DNA of 64,000 nt from Aristaeella lactis (GTDB lineage Bacteria; Bacillota; Clostridia; Christensenellales; Aristaeellaceae). A model generated the notes under the pieces. That model saw nothing but the letters and a program-made list of their open reading frames with translations. It was not told where the DNA came from and did no database searches. Both the position numbers and the translations under genes were made by a program. The stretch spans positions 1,860,001 to 1,924,000 of the forward strand of contig NZ_CP069421.1 of the NCBI RefSeq assembly GCF_018118585.1, in the 5' to 3' direction. This document shows, in pieces, positions 32,368-41,392 of this stretch (within the stretch, counting starts at the first letter, position 1; each line of letters begins with the position of its first letter).

Positions 32368-34566
32368 TTATTGTTTTCTTCTCTGGCCGGATCTTACCGC
32401 CCACAGCACCACCAGCATGGCGAGGCACAGGGCCAGGATCTCCGCCCACAGAAGCACGTCTTCCCGGTCTCCTGTTTTCGGCACCGGCTTCGGTGTCACT
32501 GTCGGTTCCGGAGCTGTTGTAGGTGCGGCTGTAACCTTCGGTATTGCCGTCGGGATGACGGTCGGGCTGGCTGTAGGAGCCGCCGCCAGACCCGGCACCG
32601 GTGCGGCAGTCGGCTTGGCTGTCACCGTGTACACCGCCTTATAGGTCACGTCCTTCTTTACCGCAGGCAGCTCAGCGTCCGGCGGATAGGTATTCGTTCC
32701 GTCGCTCCATCCGGCGAAGGTATAAGTGCTTGTTTCCCTCTCCTTCTTTTCCGGCGGCTGGACAACCGGCGTCTTTCCGTATTCCACCGTAATCTCTTTC
32801 AGGGGGCTGCCGTCGTCATCCGCAAAGGTTACTGTGTATTCCCGCGGCTGCGTGGAGAACTCCGGTTTATACACCCGGTTCCCGTTTTCGTCAATCACCG
32901 GTTCCGCCCATCCGGTGAAAGTATAGGTATACTGCTCATCCGGCTTCTTTGCGGGGATTTTGTCCGTAGTCGGCTGCGGATCCCCTTCTTTGACTTCCTT
33001 TTCATCCAGCACGGATCCGTCTCCGTTCTGCCATGTCACGGTATATCCCGTAAGCCAGGAAGCATACAGTGTTTTATTCCCTTCAAGGGAAATCTCATCG
33101 CCCGGAGCAAAGGTATTCCTTCCCTCCTCCGGTACCGTCGTCCAGTGATCGAAGATGCTGCCCGCCTTTTTCAGCGTTCCCGCGCCCGCTACTGTTACCG
33201 CCGTTCCGTGGGTAACCGTCTGTGCAGCCGGTACGTCCCCTGAGTCTGCGCCGTTACCGTCATAGGTCAGGGTAACTTTTGCAGCGAGATATGCATCCTG
33301 ATCAGCTGTATCGTTCATCACAAGCACGTCAAAGCCTTTGTCGCTGGAAAACCATTTATCCGGAGATTCTGTATTGTTTGCTTTGTATTTCACGCCGAAC
33401 TTAACCGGATTCCCTGCTGTCGGTGCAGTCTCTGTGGTTATACCCACAGATGCGCCATCGGTCATCGCGCCTGTAACAAGAACCGTCTTGCCTCCGGGCA
33501 GATAAACATTCATCTCATTACCGTTTGGGGCTTTGTTGCCGGCAACCACCGGATTGCCGGAAATACAGAGCGTTCCCTCATCCTTGACAGCGCCATATTT
33601 CGAAGTATTTCCTTTAATGCTGCCCCCGGACAGGTTCATTGTCCCGCCAATACATATGCAGCCATAATCGCTGGAATCGGTGTTTCCCGTAATGCTGCCT
33701 CCGGACATATTGAATGTTCCGTTCACTACCATCCCGCCGATATTTGTCGCAGAATTATCAGCAATACTGCCCCCTGACATGGAAACCGTTCCTTCAGCTA
33801 TAAAAAAGCCTCCGGCAGCATAGCCTGTATTATGATGAATACTGCCGCCTCTCATTATCGTAGTGCCGCCATAGGACAGTACACCTCCGCCGGACTCGGC
33901 GTAATTATGCCTGATCTCTCCGCCATATATGTTCATTGTGCCACCGGTTTTGTATACCGCTCCGCCGCCTAATCTTCTGCTTCCCTGATTGCCGGCAATA
34001 GTTCCGTTGTACAGATTAAAGGTGCCGGCATCCATATCTACCGCACCGGAATAATACTGATCGCTCACATTGTTGTTTCCGATCAGCGTACCGCCGTACA
34101 TACTAAATTCGCCCTTATTTATTCGGATTGCGGGGCCGTTTTTACCGGCGGCATGGGTAATATAGCCCCCGGTAAAGGTGCCGGATCCGCTGCCGATCAC
34201 CGCAGGCCAGGTATCGGTTGTATAGCTGTGCGCTGTCGTCCCGCAGTCGTACAGGTTCAGGGTGCCGCCATCGATTATAATTCCCAATCCCGCAGCTGTC
34301 ATGGTGATGGAATGGTCGTTCAGGCACAGTGTGATATTCATTCCGCTGCTGATCTTCCAGGCAGAAGTGATTTCAATATCCTTTGTCAGGTAGTAACTGC
34401 CCGATTCCGTCGGCAATGCTTCAACCGCGGTCCACCCTTCATGGGTATGCGTTTCCGTCTGTTCCGCGGCCGCGCCTCCGGCCGAAAGCATCATCATCAC
34501 CAAAATAACCAAAAAAGAAAAAACTGCCCGCAGGCTGACCTGGTTCCCTGTTCCGCGCGTGTTCAT
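32368..34566 (-). CDS. Sortase-anchored beta-helix surface protein 2
   Basis: A 732-residue paralogue of the downstream gene. ATG 34566 has AGGAGA nine bases upstream; the frame extends to 34635 without support. It has a signal peptide, beta-helix repeats (SMSGGSIADNSA, FNMSGGSITGNT), three InlB-type repeats (one more than protein 1, with REYTVTFADDDGSPLKEITV), a Thr/Ala/Pro spacer and VPKTGD, membrane helix, GQRRKQ. The N-terminal stretches encoded at 34140-34260 and 31930-32060 are nearly identical, so the pair arose by recent duplication or exchange. Confidence 0.85.
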   Translation of the reverse strand: MNTRGTGNQVSLRAVFSFLVILVMMMLSAGGAAAEQTETHTHEGWTAVEALPTESGSYYLTKDIEITSAWKISSGMNITLCLNDHSITMTAAGLGIIIDGGTLNLYDCGTTAHSYTTDTWPAVIGSGSGTFTGGYITHAAGKNGPAIRINKGEFSMYGGTLIGNNNVSDQYYSGAVDMDAGTFNLYNGTIAGNQGSRRLGGGAVYKTGGTMNIYGGEIRHNYAESGGGVLSYGGTTIMRGGSIHHNTGYAAGGFFIAEGTVSMSGGSIADNSATNIGGMVVNGTFNMSGGSITGNTDSSDYGCICIGGTMNLSGGSIKGNTSKYGAVKDEGTLCISGNPVVAGNKAPNGNEMNVYLPGGKTVLVTGAMTDGASVGITTETAPTAGNPVKFGVKYKANNTESPDKWFSSDKGFDVLVMNDTADQDAYLAAKVTLTYDGNGADSGDVPAAQTVTHGTAVTVAGAGTLKKAGSIFDHWTTVPEEGRNTFAPGDEISLEGNKTLYASWLTGYTVTWQNGDGSVLDEKEVKEGDPQPTTDKIPAKKPDEQYTYTFTGWAEPVIDENGNRVYKPEFSTQPREYTVTFADDDGSPLKEITVEYGKTPVVQPPEKKERETSTYTFAGWSDGTNTYPPDAELPAVKKDVTYKAVYTVTAKPTAAPVPGLAAAPTASPTVIPTAIPKVTAAPTTAPEPTVTPKPVPKTGDREDVLLWAEILALCLAMLVVLWAVRSGQRRKQ

Positions 34567-34692
34567 CGGATTCTGTCTCCTGGTATAATATGAGTTTTTG
34601 TCCGGACAAACTGCAACCGCTAAAACGTTTGCCACATTGGCACATATTGTAGCATTGAGCCCTTATACTGTCAACATTTTGCGGATTTGTTC

Positions 34693-34721
34693 TTATTTTT
34701 TTAACATTTGTCTGTTATAAT
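34693..34721 (+). promoter_or_regulatory. Probable promoter of the carboxypeptidase gene
   Basis: TATAAT at 34716-34721, 30 bp before the start codon, with a weak -35 (TTATTT, 34693) at 17 bp. Confidence 0.45.
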
Positions 34722-34751
34722 CGATACCACAGGCAAAGGAGCGTGAACCAC

Positions 34752-36251
34752 ATGATATTGAGTGAAGCCATTGAAAAACTGAACGAGCTGGAAAAAGCAG
34801 CCTACGCGCTGGGCCATGCCCAGAGTATCCTGTTTGTGGACGGCGACACCGTCGCGCCGAAAAACTCCTGGAAAGGCCGCGGCAAGGCCCTTTCCTATGT
34901 GGGTGAACTGATGTACAGGCAGCTGGTTAATCCGGAAACCGGCGAGGTTCTGGAAACCATCCTGCAGCATAAAGATGAAACCGATGAGGTAACCTTCCGC
35001 CGGGCGGAAGTGATGAAGGAAAGCTATGACGATCTGCACATCCTGCCCATGGAGGAGTTCGTCGCATACCAGGAGCTGACCAATGAATCCTCCGCCGTCT
35101 GGCATGACGCGAAAGAGAAAAGCGACTGGAATATGTTCGCGCCTTATCTGGAAAAGCTCATTGCCGCCCGCCGGCGGTTTGCCTCGCTGAAGGATCCGGC
35201 AAAGCCTGCCTATGATATCCTGCTGGATCAGTACGAAAAAGGCGCTGTGATGGCCGACCTCGATCCCTTCTTCCGTACCCTGCGGGAGGAGCTGTCTCCG
35301 GTCATCAGGGAAGTGGCAGCCCGGGAAAAGCCGGTGCCCGCCTTCATGAAGGGTCCCTGGCCCATTGCGCAGCAAAGGATCTTTTCTGATAAGCTCATGG
35401 TTCTGGAAGGACTTGATCCACTGAACTGTGCCATCGGGGAGACAGAACATCCTTTCACCGGCGGCCCCAACAAATGGGACATCCGGATCACTACCCACTA
35501 TCACGAGGAGGATCCCTTCTCCAGCATGTACAGCGTGATCCACGAAGGCGGGCACGCCCTGTATGAAATGGATGTACGGGATGATCTGCAGTTCACCGGC
35601 CTTGCCGGCGGCGTCACCATGGGTGTCCATGAAAGCCAGTCCCGGTTCTATGAGAACATCATCGGCCGCAGCCGTGCCTTCTGCGCTCCCCTGCTGAAGA
35701 TCCTGAAGGAAGTCTTCCCGGAACAGATGAAGGGCGTTACCGAAGAGGAACTGTATTCCGCCATCAACCTGTCCAAACCTTCCCTTATCCGGACGGAAGC
35801 TGACGAACTGACCTATTCCCTGCACGTCATGATCCGCTACGAGCTGGAGAAAGCCATGATCGCCGGAAACCTGAAGGTTGCCGATATCCCCGGCGAGTGG
35901 AACAGGCTGTATAAAGATGTGCTGGGGGTGGATGTGCCCGACAACCGCCGCGGCTGCCTGCAGGACAGTCACTGGTCCACCGGATATATCGGTTATTTCC
36001 CTTCCTATGCCCTGGGCAGCGCCTACGGCGTCCAGATGCTCCGCCAGATGGAAAAGACCGTGGACGTTTGGGGGACTGTCGCCAAGGGCGACCTCTCCCC
36101 TGTCACCACCTGGCTGACGGAGAACATCCACCAGTACGGCGCCCTGAAAAAGCCGCAGGATCTCCTGCCCGCCGCCATGGGCGGACCGCTGGACGCTGCT
36201 GTGTATACGGATTACCTGAAAAAGAAGTTCAGCGAACTGTATGGATTATGA
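34752..36251 (+). CDS. M32 carboxypeptidase (thermostable carboxypeptidase family)
   Basis: A 499-residue cytoplasmic zinc metallocarboxypeptidase. The zinc motif HEGGH (VIHEGGHALYE, about residue 262) and the downstream HESQSRFYENIIGR, supplying the third ligand, are both complete. Length matches family M32 (about 500). ATG at 34752 is ten bases after AAAGGAG; the GTG at 34743 is too close. It is divergent from the surface-protein cluster and transcribed alone. Confidence 0.92.
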   Translation: MILSEAIEKLNELEKAAYALGHAQSILFVDGDTVAPKNSWKGRGKALSYVGELMYRQLVNPETGEVLETILQHKDETDEVTFRRAEVMKESYDDLHILPMEEFVAYQELTNESSAVWHDAKEKSDWNMFAPYLEKLIAARRRFASLKDPAKPAYDILLDQYEKGAVMADLDPFFRTLREELSPVIREVAAREKPVPAFMKGPWPIAQQRIFSDKLMVLEGLDPLNCAIGETEHPFTGGPNKWDIRITTHYHEEDPFSSMYSVIHEGGHALYEMDVRDDLQFTGLAGGVTMGVHESQSRFYENIIGRSRAFCAPLLKILKEVFPEQMKGVTEEELYSAINLSKPSLIRTEADELTYSLHVMIRYELEKAMIAGNLKVADIPGEWNRLYKDVLGVDVPDNRRGCLQDSHWSTGYIGYFPSYALGSAYGVQMLRQMEKTVDVWGTVAKGDLSPVTTWLTENIHQYGALKKPQDLLPAAMGGPLDAAVYTDYLKKKFSELYGL

Positions 36252-36262
36252 TCAAATAAAAC

Positions 36263-36292
36263 AGGGCACTGCCGATTGGCAGTGCCCTTTGC
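36263..36292. terminator. Bidirectional terminator
   Basis: An 11-bp perfect stem (AGGGCACTGCC) with GATT loop; T-rich on both sides, between convergent genes. Confidence 0.75.
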
Positions 36293-36304
36293 TTATGTCT
36301 TGAA

Positions 36305-36940
36305 TCAGATCAGATCTGCGATGTCGGGGTTGACGCCCTTGATGCAGACCTTCGCGCCCGCGGCAGCTTCGGCGGAATCCGCGTGAGCCAGCAGCCACTT
36401 GTTGGCGGCGGTCATCAGTTCATCTTCAGCGTTCTTCACGGTAAACTCGGGCTTGGCCAGGTTGGTTCCCTTCGGCAGGACAACGATGACCTTGAAGCCC
36501 TGGCCCTTCTTGGCGCTGCAGGGAGCGTAGTGCAGGGTCGTGGCATATACTTCAACCATGGTGCCGGCAGGGCACAGGTAAGCAACCACCTTGTCAGTGT
36601 CCAGGATGCCGTCCACCAGGTCTTCGCGCTTGGCCAGCAGCAGGATGAAATCCTCTGTGCCGACGTTCAGTTCGCTGTCACGGTGATACTCCAGGCAGTT
36701 CATCTTGGTGTTGTGGCCGTTGCACCAGCCGATCTGGATGGGCATTCCGCCATAGGCATTGTTCCGCAGATCCTTTTCAATGGCCAGCGCCTGCAGTTCA
36801 GGCTGTTCCGGAACATATTCCACACCATCGGGGCAGGGCGTAACCTTGTCCAGGGTGTCCAGCAGTTCCTTCAGGTCGTAGCCGGTGATCACCTGGCCGT
36901 AGTTCTGGAATGACGGGTCGCTTACGGGTAAGATCTTCAT
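36305..36940 (-). CDS. DUF4867 family protein
   Basis: A 211-residue cytoplasmic protein matching the DUF4867 pattern, a cupin-like family distantly related to ureidoglycolate lyase (EYHRDSELNVGTEDFILLLA; Y..TTLHYAPCS). The start at 36940 is supported by GAGGAGG eight bases upstream. Function unknown; a sugar-isomerase or lyase role has been suggested only by fold. Last of the long minus-strand run; its upstream region carries an AATTCAG heptamer array. Confidence 0.75.
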   Translation of the reverse strand: MKILPVSDPSFQNYGQVITGYDLKELLDTLDKVTPCPDGVEYVPEQPELQALAIEKDLRNNAYGGMPIQIGWCNGHNTKMNCLEYHRDSELNVGTEDFILLLAKREDLVDGILDTDKVVAYLCPAGTMVEVYATTLHYAPCSAKKGQGFKVIVVLPKGTNLAKPEFTVKNAEDELMTAANKWLLAHADSAEAAAGAKVCIKGVNPDIADLI

Positions 36941-36962
36941 GGTTTTGTCCTCCTCATTTATC

Positions 36963-36994
36963 AATTCAGAATTCAGAATGCAGAATTCAGAATT
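36963..36994 (+). repeat. Heptamer tandem array (AATTCAG type)
   Basis: AATTCAG, AATTCAG, AATGCAG, AATTCAG, AATT: 7-nt period, between tgt and the DUF4867 gene. Confidence 0.85.
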
Positions 36995-37002
36995 ATTTCC
37001 GA

Positions 37003-38214
<1,212 letters not shown>

Positions 38215-38220
38215 TCAGTA

Positions 38221-38255
38221 TTAATTGTTCATTGTTCATTGTTAATTGTTCATTG
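38221..38255 (+). repeat. Heptamer tandem array (TTCATTG type), five units
   Basis: TTAATTG, TTCATTG, TTCATTG, TTAATTG, TTCATTG: exactly 35 bp, between the pseudouridine synthase stop and the tgt start. Confidence 0.85.
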
Positions 38256-38258
38256 AGA

Positions 38259-39056
38259 TCAAAGCAACTCGTCTGTTTTGATCGGCTTAAACTTGTCAAA
38301 CTCTTCCAGCTTCTGCACAACCTCTTCGCGCAGCACCAGCGCCGGGCGTTCCCGCGGTGTGTCCGTGTCTTCCGGCACAGTCAGCAGGTCCGCGTAGGTA
38401 TCCCAGATATTGCCTTCCGGCAGGGAGTGGAAGACCATCAGCTCGTTTAGGGTGGGATGGCGGAAGGTCAGCTTGTAGCCCCACAGGGCGATCTGCTGTC
38501 CGGGGATCCCGGTACCGTAGCGGTTGTCGCCCCACAGCGGCGCGCCGATATTGCTCAGCTGGGCCCGGATCTGGTGTTTCCGGCCGGTCTCCAGGCGGAT
38601 CGCGCACAGGGCTGTCCCGTTCCGGCGGTCAATGCAGCGTCCGTGGAGAATGGCAAGCTTTCCGCCCTTCTCGTCCGCCTCACATACGACTTCCCTGTTC
38701 TTGATCTCATCGTGGATCAGGTAGTCGGTCAGGGTAAATTCATCCGGCACTTCACCGGTGACAATGCACAGGTACTGCCGGCCGATATCATGTTCCTGGA
38801 GCTGAACAGCAAGCCGTCCTGCCGCTTTGCTGGTCCGGGCAAAAACCATCAGCCCGCCGACCGGGCGGTCCAGGCGGTGTACCAGGCCCAGGTAAACATT
38901 GCCGGGTTTGTGATATTTCTCTTTGATGTACTCCTTGAGCACGCTCAGGATATCCGGATCCCCGGTCCTGTCCGCCTGGGAAAGCATGTTCGGCGGCTTC
39001 ACGGCTACCAGCACCTGATTATCCTCATACAGGATAGAGTCTACCAGGTCAATCAC
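38259..39056 (-). CDS. RluA-family pseudouridine synthase
   Basis: A 265-residue enzyme that isomerises uridines in rRNA or tRNA. The catalytic aspartate lies in HRLDRPVGGLMVF near residue 61, and the family blocks LETGRKHQIRAQLSNIG and LWGDNRYG follow. No S4 domain is present, so it is the short form. The GTG start at 39056 overlaps the end of the rRNA methyltransferase by 8 bp, with GGGAGG upstream: a translationally coupled RNA-modification pair. Confidence 0.9.
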   Translation of the reverse strand: MIDLVDSILYEDNQVLVAVKPPNMLSQADRTGDPDILSVLKEYIKEKYHKPGNVYLGLVHRLDRPVGGLMVFARTSKAAGRLAVQLQEHDIGRQYLCIVTGEVPDEFTLTDYLIHDEIKNREVVCEADEKGGKLAILHGRCIDRRNGTALCAIRLETGRKHQIRAQLSNIGAPLWGDNRYGTGIPGQQIALWGYKLTFRHPTLNELMVFHSLPEGNIWDTYADLLTVPEDTDTPRERPALVLREEVVQKLEEFDKFKPIKTDELL

Positions 39057-39912
39057 GCTGCCACCTCCCGCTGGCGCCGCAGGGCAGCACGCCTCCCGCG
39101 GTTACAGGCAGGCACAGCTCCTCGCTGTCCACCTTCCCGCCGAAGCGGCGCACCACGCACTTCTCCAGCATGTTGCTCAGCACGCTGGCCTGGAAGCCCG
39201 TGGTATAGCTGTTGATCAGGAAGAACAGCGGTTCCCGGCTCAGGGCCTGCGCGCAGGTGTCGATCAGTCCGTACAGTTCATTTTCCAGTTTCCATACTTC
39301 ACCGGAAGGTCCCCGGCCGTAGCTGGGCGGATCCATCAGGATACCGTCATAGCTGTTGCCGCGGCGCAGTTCCCGCTGCACAAAGCGCAGCGCATCCTCC
39401 ACGATCCAGCGGAAACGGTCTTCCGGCAGTTTGCTCAGTTCCCTGTTTTCCTTGGCCCACAGCACCATGCCTTTTGCCGCGTCCACATGGGTCACATGGG
39501 CGCCTGCAGCGGCACAGGCCAGTGTAGCCCCGCCGGTATAGCCGAACAGGTTCAGCACCTTGATATCCTTGCGGCCGTCCTTTTTGATCAGGTCGCTCAT
39601 CCAGATCCAGTTGGCCGCCTGTTCCGGGAAAAGGCCGGTATGTTTGAAGCCCGTGGGACGCACATAGAAGGAAAGATCCCCGTGTTTCACGGTCCACCGT
39701 TCCGGCAGCTTCTTCAGAAACTCCCATTCTCCGCCGCCCCGCTCGCTGCGGTGATAATGTGCCTGGGCACTCTTCCACAGTTTTTCCTGGGCCTTGGGCC
39801 AGATCGTCTGCGGGTCCGGGCGCCGCAGGATAATCTCTCCCCAGCGTTCCAGCTTTTCGCCGTCACCGGTATCTAAAACTTCGTAATCAACCCAGCTGTC
39901 AGCTAAGAACAT
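39049..39912 (-). CDS. Class I rRNA methyltransferase (RlmI/RlmK-like)
   Basis: A 287-residue S-adenosylmethionine-dependent methyltransferase. The SAM site is NLFGYTGGATLACAAAGAHV, followed by HVDAAKGMVLWAKEN and the catalytic DPPSYGRGPSG. It lacks the N-terminal PUA domain of RlmI. The probable target is a cytosine or guanine in 23S rRNA, inferred from the family. It overlaps the pseudouridine synthase gene by 8 bp. Confidence 0.85.
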   Translation of the reverse strand: MFLADSWVDYEVLDTGDGEKLERWGEIILRRPDPQTIWPKAQEKLWKSAQAHYHRSERGGGEWEFLKKLPERWTVKHGDLSFYVRPTGFKHTGLFPEQAANWIWMSDLIKKDGRKDIKVLNLFGYTGGATLACAAAGAHVTHVDAAKGMVLWAKENRELSKLPEDRFRWIVEDALRFVQRELRRGNSYDGILMDPPSYGRGPSGEVWKLENELYGLIDTCAQALSREPLFFLINSYTTGFQASVLSNMLEKCVVRRFGGKVDSEELCLPVTAGGVLPCGASGRWQRD

Positions 39913-39930
39913 AGGGGCTCCTTTCAGTTC

Positions 39931-39965
39931 AGGTAGGAGGTATGAGGTAGCAGGTAGGAGGTGAA
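39931..39965 (+). repeat. Heptamer tandem array (AGGTAGG type)
   Basis: AGGTAGG, AGGTATG, AGGTAGC, AGGTAGG, AGGTGAA. The same heptamer occurs in opposite orientation at 40048-40075, so the two arrays could pair into one long stem. Confidence 0.8.
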
Positions 39966-40047
39966 AAGACTGACATCTTCAGCTTTCCATATCTCTGATC
40001 TGATTGAAGAAGATGGAGTCCGGAACCCGGAGGCGAGAAGTAAAAAA

Positions 40048-40093
40048 TACCTCCTACTTCCTACCTCCTACCTTCTTACAATTTCCTACCTTC
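40048..40093 (-). repeat. Heptamer tandem array, inverted partner
   Basis: TACCTCC, TACTTCC, TACCTCC, TACCTTC, then degenerate units (TTCCTACCTTC). Read on the minus strand it is the GGAGGTA/AGGTAGG heptamer of 39931-39965. It reaches the stop of the GH4-like gene. Confidence 0.8.
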
Positions 40094-41392
40094 TCAAAAC
40101 CTTGTTAATACGTCTTCATGCATTTTGATCAGCGCTTCCACCACGTCCAGGCAGTACAGCCGGTCCAGTCCGTCCATGGCGGGATCCGTTTCCACATACT
40201 CCCGCAGGGCTTCCCGGTCGCCGAAGGCAGCCTTCGCCGCCAGCCGGTTGGCGTTGTCCACTTCACTCAGGATGTCCGCCAGGGCTTCCGGAACCCGGAT
40301 AGCCGGGGTTTCCGCCTTGCCGTCCTTCAGGACAAGCGGTGCCTCAACGATCGCGTCTTTCACCAGCTGCGGCAGAACGCCGTCATTCTTTCGGGTTACT
40401 GCCGGAATTTCCGCCGTTTCCCCGCGCAGCAGCGCCAGGGCCAGCTTCATCGGCCTCACTGGCGGCACCTTGGAAAGCAGCAGCAGTTGGGCCATGGCGC
40501 CTTCCCTGCTCTCCGCACCCTGATCCCTCACAGTATTCATATACAGGATGCGTTCTTTGCGTTTTTCCACGGTTTCCCCGAACTCGGGATGCTCATCCGG
40601 GATAAAGCCTTCCTGGGCGGGCAGGAACTCCGCGTGGTCCGTCACATCCCCTGCCGGGATCGCGTCCCACCAGCCCAGCCAGCGCCGTGCCAGGCTGCCC
40701 AGTTCGCCGTTGTCAGCGGCTTTTTTCAGTTTTGTCAGCAGATCCGTTTTCCCGTCTTTCATTTCGATCAGGAACGCGAACCCCGGCAGGCCGGCAGTCA
40801 CCGCCTGCACATTGTCCGGTTTGATCTGCAGCCGTTTGGCATAGGTATCGATGCCGTTGGCGCCCCGCATGGGTGTCCGGCCGAGGCCGCAGGTACGGTA
40901 TCCCCGGGCTTCAAACACAGCGGTGGTCCGCGCCATCGGCTGGCCCAGGTTGATCACCAGAGCCTTGGGGCAGTACTGATCCATATCGTCGCAGAGCTTC
41001 AGGATCACTTCCCCGGCCCGCAGCGCGTGAAGCAGGCCTTCGATACCGCCGTTCACCCGGGCCTGGTCTGTCAGGCCGGGATTATCCTCCTCATCGGAGC
41101 CCAGGGCGCTTCGATCCTGGAAAAAGCGGCTGGCCGCCTGGCAGTCACCGGCATAGATCACACAGTCGGCGTTCGTCAGGACTTCAGCCCGGTCGGCAGA
41201 AACCAGAATGGTCCCGCCTTTCCCGGCTTTTTCAAAGATCTTTTCCCCGTATCCCTGCAGCAGCTCCTGCATGGCAGGATTGCTTTCCTCCACCGTCACC
41301 TCAGCATTGGCTTCGTTTCCGGCGAAAAGCAGGTCAGTTAAAAGGGCGGGCAGGAGCGTTGGTACGTCCTGCCCGATCAAGGCAATTTTCAT
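40094..41392 (-). CDS. GH4-like protein lacking the catalytic motif
   Basis: A 432-residue protein with an N-terminal Rossmann strand (MKIALIGQ) and the family-4 glycosidase pattern DDMDQYCPKALVINLGQP. In true GH4 enzymes the next block carries the metal-binding Cys/His (GLC[HN]S); here it reads CGLGRTPMRG, so the NAD/Mn-dependent glycosidase activity is probably lost or changed. The ATG at 41392 overlaps the ileS stop (ATGA), implying coupled translation. The family call is moderate; the role is unknown. Confidence 0.5.
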   Translation of the reverse strand: MKIALIGQDVPTLLPALLTDLLFAGNEANAEVTVEESNPAMQELLQGYGEKIFEKAGKGGTILVSADRAEVLTNADCVIYAGDCQAASRFFQDRSALGSDEEDNPGLTDQARVNGGIEGLLHALRAGEVILKLCDDMDQYCPKALVINLGQPMARTTAVFEARGYRTCGLGRTPMRGANGIDTYAKRLQIKPDNVQAVTAGLPGFAFLIEMKDGKTDLLTKLKKAADNGELGSLARRWLGWWDAIPAGDVTDHAEFLPAQEGFIPDEHPEFGETVEKRKERILYMNTVRDQGAESREGAMAQLLLLSKVPPVRPMKLALALLRGETAEIPAVTRKNDGVLPQLVKDAIVEAPLVLKDGKAETPAIRVPEALADILSEVDNANRLAAKAAFGDREALREYVETDPAMDGLDRLYCLDVVEALIKMHEDVLTRF

